Assembly (NCBI GenBank): GCA_946405485.1
Contig: CAMJHJ010000036.1
Span: 1 to 13,999, forward strand
DNA from: an uncultured Bacteroidales bacterium
GTDB taxonomy: Bacteria > Bacteroidota > Bacteroidia > Bacteroidales > UBA932
Direction of reading: 5' to 3'
Length of the DNA stretch: 13,999 bases
Shown here: in pieces, positions 7,636 through 13,844 of the stretch
How positions within the stretch are numbered: the first letter of the stretch is position 1
Layout: each line of letters starts with the position of its first letter
Notes under the pieces: model-generated
The model's input: only the letters and a program-made list of their open reading frames with translations
What the model was told of the DNA's origin: nothing
Database searches by the model: none
Translations under genes and position numbers: made by a program

Positions 7636-7647
7636 TCACTATCTTTG
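7616..7647 (+). promoter_or_regulatory. Promoter for the ftsX cluster
   Basis: A perfect -7 box TATCTTTG at 7640-7647 is preceded 20 bp upstream by a T-run (7616-7619) that can serve as a degenerate -33 box. The ATG of ftsX at 7673 would follow a leader of about 20 nt. It is divergent to, and overlaps, the promoter of the GT5-like gene. Confidence 0.6.
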
Positions 7648-7672
7648 AGGTAAAATCGGAAATAGCGCGCGA

Positions 7673-8554
7673 ATGGGCAAAAGCATGGAGAAAAAACTGG
7701 TCCGCCGGAGGCTGGCGAATGCCTGGCTCTCGACCATCATCAGCATCAGCCTGGTGCTGTTGCTCGTCGGACTGGCGGCCCTGCTCTTGATGAACGCCGG
7801 CAGCGTCTCCGACTATTTCAAGGAAAATCTGCAGGTTTCCGTCCTGATGAAGCAGGAGGTGGGAGACGAAGAGACAATGGCCTTCCAGGAGGAACTGAAC
7901 GGTCTGGAATTCATCCGCGGGACCCGTTTCGTCTCCAAAGAGCAAGGCGCCGAAGAGATGAAGGCGATGCTGGGGGAGGACTTCCTCAGCGTCTTCGAAT
8001 CTTCCCCCGTCCCGGCCTCGATCGACCTGACGCTGGAGGCCCGGTATGTCTCAGCGGACAGCCTGGCCAAGGTCAAGGAGATCCTGATGGCCTCTCCGCT
8101 CGTGGACGAAGTCAGTTATCAACAGTCCCTGATCGAGGCCTTGAACCAGAACCTGACGAAGATCGCCTTGCTGCTCGGCATCTTCATCGTCCTGCTGCTC
8201 TTCATCTCATTCGTGCTGATCAACAATACCGTACGGCTCAGCGTCTTTTCCCGGCGTTTCACGATCCATACGATGAAACTGGTCGGTGCGACCAAGGGCT
8301 ATATCCGGGCGCCGTTCCTGGCCCAGGCAGTGTTCCAGGGGCTATTCTCGGCTCTGCTCGCGATCTTATTCCTGCTTGTGATCCTGTTCTTCGTCCGCCG
8401 GGAGTTCGCGCAGCTGTTCGAGATTTTCCAGATGCCGGTCCTGCTCGCCGTGATGGGAATCATGGTCGTGAGCGGTGTGGTCATCTGCGTCTTGAGCACC
8501 TGGTTCGTCGTGGGGCGGCTGGTGTCGCTGAGCAAGGACGAGTTGTATTATTAA
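7673..8554 (+). CDS. ftsX: Cell division ABC-transporter permease FtsX
   Basis: FtsX partners the ATPase FtsE at the division septum and relays signals to periplasmic peptidoglycan hydrolases or their activators. The 293 residues follow the family plan: a short basic N-terminus, TM1 at about 20-41, a periplasmic domain (about 45-155) beginning DYFKENLQVSVLM and containing GTRFVSKEQG, then three more TMs at about 163-184, 214-240 and 255-281. The cytoplasmic loop RLSVFSRRFTIHTMKLVGATKGYIRAPF (residues 188-215) carries the FtsX-typical MKLVGAT motif. ATG 7673 and ATG 7685 (M5) are both possible starts; I keep the first because it follows the promoter at a normal distance. ftsE is not adjacent, which is usual in this phylum. 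It heads an envelope gene cluster. Confidence 0.93.
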   Translation: MGKSMEKKLVRRRLANAWLSTIISISLVLLLVGLAALLLMNAGSVSDYFKENLQVSVLMKQEVGDEETMAFQEELNGLEFIRGTRFVSKEQGAEEMKAMLGEDFLSVFESSPVPASIDLTLEARYVSADSLAKVKEILMASPLVDEVSYQQSLIEALNQNLTKIALLLGIFIVLLLFISFVLINNTVRLSVFSRRFTIHTMKLVGATKGYIRAPFLAQAVFQGLFSALLAILFLLVILFFVRREFAQLFEIFQMPVLLAVMGIMVVSGVVICVLSTWFVVGRLVSLSKDELYY

Positions 8555-8573
8555 GAGAATAATTATAGAAGAT

Positions 8574-8816
8574 ATGATGGATAAAGGAAAGATGGCGACG
8601 ACGCCGAAGAATCTCCGGATGATGATAGCGGGACTGCTCGTGATGATCGCGGGCTTCATCCTGCTGGCGGGCGGGGGCAGCAAAGACCCCCAGGTGTTCA
8701 ACTATGCGATGTTCGACTTCCGCCGCCTGGTAGCCGCGCCGCTGGTGATCATCGCCGGTATCGTCGTGGAGGTCGTCAGTATCATGTCCGTTTTCAAGAA
8801 GAAGGAGGACCGCTGA
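8574..8816 (+). CDS. DUF3098 small membrane protein
   Basis: This 80-residue protein has two transmembrane segments (about residues 17-35 and 56-77), a glycine-rich turn GGGSKDPQVFN between them and the MFDFRRLVAAPLVIIAGIVVE segment typical of DUF3098. It ends in a basic/acidic KKKEDR tail. No function has been established that I know of. The family sits between ftsX and uppP in many Bacteroidota, as here (19 bp after ftsX, 1 bp before uppP), which hints at a role tied to the division/cell-wall genes; that is inference from position. The start could be ATG 8574 or 8577, which differ by one Met. Confidence 0.85.
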   Translation: MMDKGKMATTPKNLRMMIAGLLVMIAGFILLAGGGSKDPQVFNYAMFDFRRLVAAPLVIIAGIVVEVVSIMSVFKKKEDR

Positions 8817-8817
8817 T

Positions 8818-9639
8818 ATGACTTGGCTGCAAGCTTTGCTGCTCGGACTGGTCCAGGGCCTGACGGAGTTCCTGCCTGTCAGCAGCAGCGGACATCTGGC
8901 GATCGGGCGTGAGATCCTGGGCGTGGAAGCGTCCGGGGACCTGGTTTTCGAAGTTGCGGTCCACGCCGCGACCGTCCTGGCGACGATCGTGGTGTTCCGG
9001 AAGGAAATCTGGAAACTGTTGTGCGGGCTGTTCAAGTTCCGTTACAACGATGAGACGGACTACATCCTCAAGATCTGCCTGTCGATGATTCCTGTGCTCT
9101 TCGTGGGCCTTTTCCTGAAGGATAAGGTCGAAGGCCTGTTCTCATCCCTGTTGGTTGTCGGACTGGCGCTGGTCGTCACGTCGATGCTGCTGTTCTTCTC
9201 CGATTTCTTCACCCGCAAGCGGGAAAAGCCGGAGCCAGAGGAATCGGAAGGGGGAGCGCGCAATGGCATCTCCTGGTGGCAGGCGCTCGTCATCGGCATC
9301 GGCCAGGCATTCGCCGTCATCCCCGGCCTGTCGCGTTCCGGTACGACGATCAGTACGGGATTGCTCAGCGGTGTGAAGCGGGACAAGGTGGCGCAGTTCT
9401 CCTTCCTGATGGTACTCGTCCCCATCCTCGGGGAAGCTTTCCTCGACGTAGTGGGCGGTGACGCTGCCGCTTCCACCATCGGCGCCCTGCCGCTGCTGGT
9501 CGGTTTCCTGGCGGCTTTCGTGTCGGGCCTTTTCGCCTGCAAGGTGATGATCGCCCTGGTCAAGAAGGCGAAACTTTCCTGGTTTGCCTTGTATTGCGCC
9601 ATCGTCGGCCTTTTGGTCATCCTGTTTACGATGCGATAG
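8818..9639 (+). CDS. uppP: Undecaprenyl-diphosphate phosphatase
   Basis: UppP (BacA) removes a phosphate from undecaprenyl diphosphate in the inner membrane, recycling the lipid carrier for peptidoglycan and surface polysaccharide synthesis; high activity gives bacitracin tolerance. The 273-residue hydrophobic protein carries both family signatures: QGLTEFLPVSSSGH (residues 13-26, with Gln13/Glu17 in the (E/Q)XXXE position, the Ser run and His26) and PGLSRSGTT (169-177, Arg173). The remaining chain is six to eight membrane segments. It begins one base after the DUF3098 stop codon and ends three bases before the next ATG, consistent with one transcript. Confidence 0.96.
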   Translation: MTWLQALLLGLVQGLTEFLPVSSSGHLAIGREILGVEASGDLVFEVAVHAATVLATIVVFRKEIWKLLCGLFKFRYNDETDYILKICLSMIPVLFVGLFLKDKVEGLFSSLLVVGLALVVTSMLLFFSDFFTRKREKPEPEESEGGARNGISWWQALVIGIGQAFAVIPGLSRSGTTISTGLLSGVKRDKVAQFSFLMVLVPILGEAFLDVVGGDAAASTIGALPLLVGFLAAFVSGLFACKVMIALVKKAKLSWFALYCAIVGLLVILFTMR

Positions 9640-9642
9640 CCT

Positions 9643-10392
9643 ATGCCGGAGCGGAAAGGGATCTATTTTGTGTCGGACGTCCACCTCGGGCTGCAGGTCA
9701 GCGATCCTGCCGGCCGGGAAGAGCGTTTCGTCTCCTTTCTGAAGTCTATCCCCGCCGAAACCACACGCGCCCTCTATCTTTTGGGCGACATCTGGGATTT
9801 CTGGTACGAGTATAAATATGTCGTTCCGAAGGGAAGCGTGCGGGTGTTCGCCGCCCTGCTGGAGCTGATGGACGCCGGCGTGGAAGTGTACTTCATGGCC
9901 GGCAACCACGACATGTGGTGTTTCCATTATTTCGAAGAACTGGGCATCAAGATCTTGCGGCAACCCTATTGCTTCGAGGCGGACGGGATTCATTTCTGCG
10001 TCGGCCACGGCGACGGGCTCGGCCCCGTCCCTTTCGGCTATCGCCTGATGCACGGGATCTTTTCCAACCGTATTATCCAGGCGCTGTTCAGTACCCTGCA
10101 CCCGACACTTGCGTTCGCTTTGGGTAACGCCTGGTCCCGGCGCAACCGGCTCTCTCACGCTCCCTACCGTTTCCGCGGGGAGGATGAACCGCTGTATCGC
10201 TTTGCCGCGGAATTTGAAAAGGAACACCGGGTGGATTATTTCATTTTCGGGCACTACCATGCCGAAGTGGACATGACGCTGCCCGGCGGGGCGCGTCTGT
10301 TGATGGCGAAATCCTGGATGGAAGATTCTCCCTACTGGTATTCGGACGGTATCTCGGTCTTCTTGGGCCATTCGAAGAAGATCGAGAAATAG
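9643..10392 (+). CDS. LpxH-like metallophosphatase (probable UDP-2,3-diacylglucosamine diphosphatase)
   Basis: The calcineurin-type metallophosphoesterase signature is complete over 249 residues: SDVHLG (11-16), GDIWDFW (48-54), GNHD (87-90), GHGD (121-124) and GHYH (203-206), supplying the His, Asp and Asn ligands of a two-metal centre. The GDIWDFW and HGDGLGP segments and the length fit the LpxH/LpxH2 group, which cleaves UDP-2,3-diacylglucosamine to lipid X in lipid A synthesis at the inner membrane. A different phosphodiesterase substrate cannot be excluded. It starts three bases after uppP and is the last gene of the ftsX cluster. Its last 61 bp overlap, tail to tail, the DUF4294 gene on the other strand, and there is no terminator after its stop. 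Confidence 0.85.
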   Translation: MPERKGIYFVSDVHLGLQVSDPAGREERFVSFLKSIPAETTRALYLLGDIWDFWYEYKYVVPKGSVRVFAALLELMDAGVEVYFMAGNHDMWCFHYFEELGIKILRQPYCFEADGIHFCVGHGDGLGPVPFGYRLMHGIFSNRIIQALFSTLHPTLAFALGNAWSRRNRLSHAPYRFRGEDEPLYRFAAEFEKEHRVDYFIFGHYHAEVDMTLPGGARLLMAKSWMEDSPYWYSDGISVFLGHSKKIEK

Positions 10393-11000
10393 AACACGTC
10401 AAATTCCCCTTTCTCCCAGAGTTTGACAAGCTGCTCTGTCTGCTTGTCCACCCCTTCCGGATCATAACGTGACTTCAAGTCCTGGTCGAAGAGTTTGGCG
10501 ATGCCCTGCCAGAAGACGGCGGCGGTCTTGCTCTTGTAGTCCTTGACGACGGCGTAAGGGGTCTTGCCCATTTCGCGGTCCACAAGGCGCACCAGGAGCT
10601 GGCCTTGCGAGATGGTCATGTGACGGACGGCGTCCTCGAAATCGTGCAGCAGTTTCCACTGTACGTCGTTGATGTATTTATCCCGTTTCCGCCGCTTCAG
10701 GTTCTGTGTCTCGATGGTCAGGTCGACCTCCTCGGACAGTTTCTTCCCCAGCAGGGCGTAGGGATAGACTTTGTTGAAGTTATAGACGAGTTTGCAGTAT
10801 TTCCGCCAGTCTGTCTTGTTGACGCGGCTCCCTTTCGGGAACACCCAGGCGGGTTGGATGGTGTCAAGATAGACCGTATCCCCGTCCTGTACCATATAAT
10901 ACATGTATACCGGCGAGTTCCTGCGTTTCTGGGCGTGGCCCGGAAGCGCAAGGAAAAGCAGGAGGACTGCCAGCGGAATCCATATCTTTCTTGTCGGCAT
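10332..11000 (-). CDS. DUF4294 family exported protein
   Basis: The 222-residue protein starts with a textbook signal peptide: MPTRKIWIPLAVLLLFLALP, then GHA as the cleavage site before QKRRN. I start it at ATG 11000; an upstream in-frame TTG at 11009 lies within the promoter -7 box and is rejected. The mature part matches DUF4294 in its VQDGDTVYLDTIQPAWVFP opening, the WRKYCKLVYNFNKVYPYA segment, and the central GQLLVRLVDREMGKTPYAVVKDYKS region (residues about 133-157). The function of the family is unknown; it is exported and Bacteroidota-specific. The C-terminus (FDVFYFSIFFEW and on) is encoded opposite the end of the LpxH-like gene. Confidence 0.85.
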   Translation of the reverse strand: MPTRKIWIPLAVLLLFLALPGHAQKRRNSPVYMYYMVQDGDTVYLDTIQPAWVFPKGSRVNKTDWRKYCKLVYNFNKVYPYALLGKKLSEEVDLTIETQNLKRRKRDKYINDVQWKLLHDFEDAVRHMTISQGQLLVRLVDREMGKTPYAVVKDYKSKTAAVFWQGIAKLFDQDLKSRYDPEGVDKQTEQLVKLWEKGEFDVFYFSIFFEWPKKTEIPSEYQ

Positions 11001-11006
11001 ACGGGA

Positions 11007-11036
11007 CAAAGGTAAGCAAAAAAAAGACCAATTGAA
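11007..11036 (-). promoter_or_regulatory. Promoter for the DUF4294 gene
   Basis: A perfect minus-strand -7 box TACCTTTG occupies 11014-11007. A TTCA sequence (11036-11033) 18 bp upstream is a weak -33 candidate. The box lies only 6 bp before the ATG at 11000, so transcripts would have almost no leader. Confidence 0.5.
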
Positions 11037-11062
11037 CCCGTGCCTTCCGGACCCTGTTTTAC

Positions 11063-11091
11063 CCTGTCGAAAACGAGCGGGATTTTTTTTT
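11063..11091 (+). terminator. Putative intrinsic terminator upstream of rplP
   Basis: CCTG-TCG (11063-11069) can pair with CGA-CGGG (11074-11081) across an AAAA loop, with one bulged G at 11077 and one G-U pair; a run of nine T follows (11083-11091). It faces the plus strand and could stop transcripts that read through from the ftsX cluster. The stem is modest. Confidence 0.4.
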
Positions 11092-11176
11092 GCCAGATGT
11101 CGGAACTGGTTGAAAATACGACACTTGACATTTCAATCTGCCTGTCGAAAATAATTGAAAAAAAATATAAAAAGCA

Positions 11177-11206
11177 TTTGAGTTTTCAGTTTTTTTACTA
11201 ACTTTG
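11177..11206 (+). promoter_or_regulatory. Promoter for the rplP ribosomal operon
   Basis: A perfect TTTG box (11177-11180) and a perfect TAACTTTG -7 box (11199-11206) are 18 bp apart, in an AT-rich setting typical of strong Bacteroidota promoters. Initiation around 11211-11214 gives a leader of about 80 nt. Confidence 0.8.
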
Positions 11207-11210
11207 CAGT

Positions 11211-11261
11211 CCCAAAAATCGACCCGTTTATACCTAATATATTGAGGGTCAATGAGTTGGG
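11211..11261 (+). promoter_or_regulatory. Possible structured mRNA leader of rplP
   Basis: GACCC (11221-11225) can pair with GGGTC (11246-11250), TATA (11229-11232) with TATA (11238-11241) inside it, AT with AT (11218-11219/11252-11253) outside a C-A mismatch, and CCCAA (11211-11215) with TTGGG (11257-11261) at the base. The nested pairing starts almost at the predicted transcription start. Whether it regulates the operon is unknown. Confidence 0.4.
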
Positions 11262-11295
11262 GAAATTTGATTATTTATTTTTAAAACAATAAACG

Positions 11296-11715
11296 ATGTT
11301 ACAACCTAAGAAAACAAAGTTTAGAAGGGAACAGAAAGGCCGCATGAAGGGTAACGCCCAGCGCGGCAATCAGCTTGCGTTCGGATCCTTCGGTCTCAAG
11401 ACCCTTGAGAATTGCTGGCTTACCGCCCAGCAGATCGAAGCCGCCCGTCAGGCCATTTCCCGCCGGATGAACCGTGAAGGTCAGATCTGGATCCGGGTCT
11501 TCCCTGTGAAGCCTGTCACCAAGAAGCCGTTGTCCACCCGTATGGGTAAAGGTAAGGGCGATCCCTACGGATTCGTCGCTCCTATCACCCCGGGTCGCAT
11601 CCTGTTCGAGGCTGAGGGTGTTTCCCTCGAGGTCGCGAAGGAGGCAATGCGCCTGGCGTCCAACAAACTCCCCGTCGACACGAAGTTTGTCGTCCGCAGG
11701 GATTATGTCGAATAA
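11296..11715 (+). CDS. rplP: 50S ribosomal protein L16
   Basis: L16 binds 23S rRNA near the A site and peptidyl-transferase centre and is needed late in 50S assembly. The 139-residue length is normal. Diagnostic segments are [19 protein letters not shown] at the N-terminus, [32 protein letters not shown] and [11 protein letters not shown]. In most bacteria rpsC (S3) lies directly upstream; here rplP is the first gene, preceded by its own promoter and a divergent DUF4294 gene. The bases before the ATG are AT-rich with no Shine-Dalgarno, as for other highly expressed genes of the phylum. Confidence 0.98.
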   Translation: MLQPKKTKFRREQKGRMKGNAQRGNQLAFGSFGLKTLENCWLTAQQIEAARQAISRRMNREGQIWIRVFPVKPVTKKPLSTRMGKGKGDPYGFVAPITPGRILFEAEGVSLEVAKEAMRLASNKLPVDTKFVVRRDYVE

Positions 11716-11732
11716 TTTAATGGAGAAAGAAA

Positions 11733-11930
11733 ATGAAAGTTTCAGAAGCACGCGAAATGTCCATCGCCGATCTGCGTGACCGCATCCAGATCGAAAAGGC
11801 CAACCTTGATACGATGAAGATCAACCACGCGATCTCTCCATTAGAGGATACTTCCAAGTTCCGGAAGACCAGAAGGGATATTGCCCGTATGATCACGATC
11901 CTCGCCCAGAAAGAAAAAGAACTGAATTAA
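11733..11930 (+). CDS. rpmC: 50S ribosomal protein L29
   Basis: This 65-residue two-helix protein sits on the 50S surface beside the exit tunnel and contributes to the docking site of trigger factor and SRP. The SEAREMSIADLRDRI opening and the PLEDTSKFRKTRRDIARM helix are typical. It is one of the few genes here with a clear Shine-Dalgarno: GGAG at 11722-11725, 7 bp before the ATG. It follows rplP by 17 bp. Confidence 0.96.
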   Translation: MKVSEAREMSIADLRDRIQIEKANLDTMKINHAISPLEDTSKFRKTRRDIARMITILAQKEKELN

Positions 11931-11941
11931 TTTGAAATCCT

Positions 11942-12196
11942 ATGGAAAGAAATCTTCGTAAGGAAAGAATCGGTGTCGTGGTCAGCGACAAGATGGACAA
12001 GACCATCGTCGTCTCTGTCGAAATCAGGGAGAAGCATCCCCTCTATGGCAAGTTCGTCAAGAAGACCGCCAAGTTCGTCGCCCAGGATGAGAAGAACGAG
12101 TGCGGCATCGGCGATACCGTCCGCATCATGGAAACCCGTCCCCTGAGCAAGACCAAGAACTGGAGATTAGTTGAAATCGTTGAAAAAGCAAAATAG
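11942..12196 (+). CDS. rpsQ: 30S ribosomal protein S17
   Basis: S17 is a primary 16S rRNA binder that nucleates 5'-domain assembly of the 30S subunit. The 84-residue length is normal, and the oligonucleotide-binding fold is evident from [34 protein letters not shown], and the C-terminal [19 protein letters not shown] signature. It follows rpmC by 11 bp and ends 3 bp before rplN. Confidence 0.97.
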   Translation: MERNLRKERIGVVVSDKMDKTIVVSVEIREKHPLYGKFVKKTAKFVAQDEKNECGIGDTVRIMETRPLSKTKNWRLVEIVEKAK

Positions 12197-12199
12197 TTT

Positions 12200-12565
12200 A
12201 TGATACAGCAGGAAACACGTTTACAGGTTGCCGACAACAGCGGTGCGAAGGAAGTCCTCTGCATCCGCGTCCTTGGCGGTACCAACCATCGTTATGCTAC
12301 GGTGGGTGACAAGATCGTCGTCGCAGTGAAGAGCGCTATGCCGGGTGGTGACACCAAGAAGGGCACGGTCTCCAAGGCTGTCGTCGTCCGTACCAAGAAA
12401 GAGATCCGTCGCGCGGATGGTTCCTACATCCGTTTCGACGAGAACGCCTGCGTCCTCCTCAACAACACGGGAGAACTCAGGGGCACGCGTATCTTCGGCC
12501 CTGTCGCCAGAGAGCTGCGTGAGAATTACATGAAGATCGTTTCACTGGCACCGGAGGTCCTTTAA
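12200..12565 (+). CDS. rplN: 50S ribosomal protein L14
   Basis: L14 lies at the subunit interface of the 50S, where it forms bridge contacts with 16S rRNA and is the docking point of the silencing factor RsfS. The 121 residues match the family throughout: [53 protein letters not shown], and [13 protein letters not shown] near the end. Length is normal (about 122). Confidence 0.98.
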   Translation: MIQQETRLQVADNSGAKEVLCIRVLGGTNHRYATVGDKIVVAVKSAMPGGDTKKGTVSKAVVVRTKKEIRRADGSYIRFDENACVLLNNTGELRGTRIFGPVARELRENYMKIVSLAPEVL

Positions 12566-12577
12566 TCATTGAAGAGT

Positions 12578-12895
12578 ATGAAAAAGATTCACATCAAGAA
12601 AGGCGACACCGTTTATGTAAACGCCGGTAACGACAAGGGAAAGACCGGTAAGGTCCTTTCCGTGATTCCGAGCAAGGATCGCGCGATCGTCGAAGGTGTC
12701 AATATGGTCAAGAAGCACACCAAGCCGAATTCCAAGCAGCCTCAGGGCGGCATCGTCGAGCAGGAAGCCGGCATCCACATTTCTAACCTTCAGCTTATCG
12801 ACCCCAAGAGTGGCAAGCCCACCCGCGTCGGCTACAAGATGGTTGACGACAAGAAGGTCCGTTTCGCTAAAAAATCAGGAGAGGAGATCAAATAA
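12578..12895 (+). CDS. rplX: 50S ribosomal protein L24
   Basis: L24 is an early 23S rRNA binder that initiates 50S assembly and lines the exit-tunnel opening. I choose ATG 12578, giving 105 residues ([17 protein letters not shown]); an in-frame TTG at 12569 would add only three residues and has no support. The KOW motif is clear ([20 protein letters not shown]), followed by the [14 protein letters not shown] and [17 protein letters not shown] segments. The stop is 2 bp before rplE, so translation is probably coupled. Confidence 0.96.
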   Translation: MKKIHIKKGDTVYVNAGNDKGKTGKVLSVIPSKDRAIVEGVNMVKKHTKPNSKQPQGGIVEQEAGIHISNLQLIDPKSGKPTRVGYKMVDDKKVRFAKKSGEEIK

Positions 12896-12897
12896 TT

Positions 12898-13494
12898 ATG
12901 GCAAAGAAAGCTACCAATACTGAAGTCCAGGCCCTCCCCAAGGGATATGTGCCCGCACTCAAGAAGCTTTACACTGAGGAGATCGTCGACCGCCTCATGA
13001 AGCAGTTCTCATATACGACCGTGATGCAGGTCCCCCGTCTCGTCAAGATCATCCTCAACGAGGGTGTCGGCGACGGTACGCAGGATAAGAAGATCGTCGA
13101 GGAGTCCGCAGCCGAGCTGTCGCTGATCAGCGGCCAGAAGGCGGTCATCACCACCTCCAGCAAGGACATCTCCAACTTCAAACTCCGTAAGGGCATGCCC
13201 ATCGGCGCGAAGGTTACGCTGCGCGGTGTCAAGATGTACGAGTTCCTCGAGCGTCTGATCCGTGTTTCTCTCCCCCGTATCCGCGACTTCAACGGTATTT
13301 CCGAGAAGATGGACGGTCAGGGCAACTACACCCTCGGTCTCAAGGAGCAGATCATTTTCCCGGAGATCGACATCGACAAGAACCCCCGGATCCATGGCAT
13401 CGAGGCCACGTTCGTGACTACCGCCAAGACCGACGAAGAGGCCTACGCCCTTCTGAAGGAGTTCGGTTTCCCGTTCAAGAAACATAATAAATAA
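12898..13494 (+). CDS. rplE: 50S ribosomal protein L5
   Basis: L5 binds 5S rRNA and contacts the P-site tRNA and the 30S head. Family segments are VPRLVKIILNEGVGDGTQDK, the LISGQKAVITTSSKDISNFK stretch, RKGMPIGAKVTLRG and the C-terminal DEEAYALLKEFGFPFKK. At 198 residues it is somewhat longer than the usual 179-185, mostly through an N-terminal extension (MAKKATNTEVQALPKGY) before the conserved LKKLYTEEIV helix. ATG 12898 is the only sensible start, since the rplX stop is 2 bp before it. Confidence 0.97.
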   Translation: MAKKATNTEVQALPKGYVPALKKLYTEEIVDRLMKQFSYTTVMQVPRLVKIILNEGVGDGTQDKKIVEESAAELSLISGQKAVITTSSKDISNFKLRKGMPIGAKVTLRGVKMYEFLERLIRVSLPRIRDFNGISEKMDGQGNYTLGLKEQIIFPEIDIDKNPRIHGIEATFVTTAKTDEEAYALLKEFGFPFKKHNK

Positions 13495-13500
13495 GATACT

Positions 13501-13770
13501 ATGGCAAAAGAATCAATGAAAGCCCGCGAAGTCAAGCGCGCGAAAATGGTTGCTAAGTATGCCGAGAAGCGGAAGGCTCTCAAAGAGGCCGGCGATTGGG
13601 CTGCCCTCGACAAGCTTCCGAAGAATTCCTCTCCCGTCCGTCTCCACAACCGTTGTTCCATCACCGGTCGTCCGAAGGGCTACATGAGGGCATTCGGCCT
13701 GAGCCGTATCCAGTTCCGCGAGATGGCTTCCAACGGCCTCCTTCCCGGTGTGAAGAAAGCCAGCTGGTGA
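13501..13770 (+). CDS. rpsN: 30S ribosomal protein S14 (zinc-independent form)
   Basis: S14 is needed for assembly of the 30S head. The 89-residue protein begins [16 protein letters not shown] and ends with the family signature [20 protein letters not shown], followed by [23 protein letters not shown] (residues 67-89). It lacks the paired CxxC motifs of the short zinc-binding form and is therefore the C-minus type. It follows rplE by 6 bp. A longer gap than elsewhere in the operon separates it from rpsH. Confidence 0.97.
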   Translation: MAKESMKAREVKRAKMVAKYAEKRKALKEAGDWAALDKLPKNSSPVRLHNRCSITGRPKGYMRAFGLSRIQFREMASNGLLPGVKKASW

Positions 13771-13806
13771 TTATAAAGACAATTAATTATTAACAATAGG
13801 ATATCG

Positions 13807-13820
13807 GGCGCGCACGCGCC
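13807..13820 (+). promoter_or_regulatory. GC-rich intercistronic hairpin between rpsN and rpsH
   Basis: GGCGCG (13807-13812) and CGCGCC (13815-13820) form a perfect inverted repeat with CA between; in practice five pairs with a 4-nt GCAC loop. It stands out in an otherwise AT-rich 74-bp gap and has no T-run after it, so it does not look like a terminator. It could stabilise or process the mRNA, or be a protein site. Confidence 0.5.
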
Positions 13821-13844
13821 GGTTCTAACAAAACAAAAAAAGAA

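Larger units (their letters stand above)
11001..11295. other. Intergenic region between DUF4294 and rplP
   Basis: This AT-rich region separates two divergent genes and holds no coding sequence I can support. From left to right it contains a minus-strand -7 box (11007-11014), a putative plus-strand terminator (11063-11091), two copies of CCTGTCGAAAA (11063-11073 and 11141-11151), the rplP promoter (11177-11206) and a foldable rplP leader (11211-11261). Confidence 0.8.

Noticed and set aside
9142..10371. 409-codon minus-strand open frame opposite uppP and the LpxH-like gene
   Set aside because: It is antisense to two genes with intact catalytic motifs and has no domain of its own.
11001..11009. 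TTG start for DUF4294 at 11009
   Set aside because: The codon overlaps the -7 promoter box; ATG 11000 begins the signal peptide directly.
11125..11153. TTGACA followed by AT-rich bases, resembling an E. coli sigma-70 promoter
   Set aside because: No good -10 at the right spacing, and this phylum uses TTTG/TAnnTTTG; a perfect example lies just downstream.
12569..12577. TTG start for rplX at 12569
   Set aside because: L24 homologues begin at the [11 protein letters not shown]et (12578), and the extra three residues have no support.
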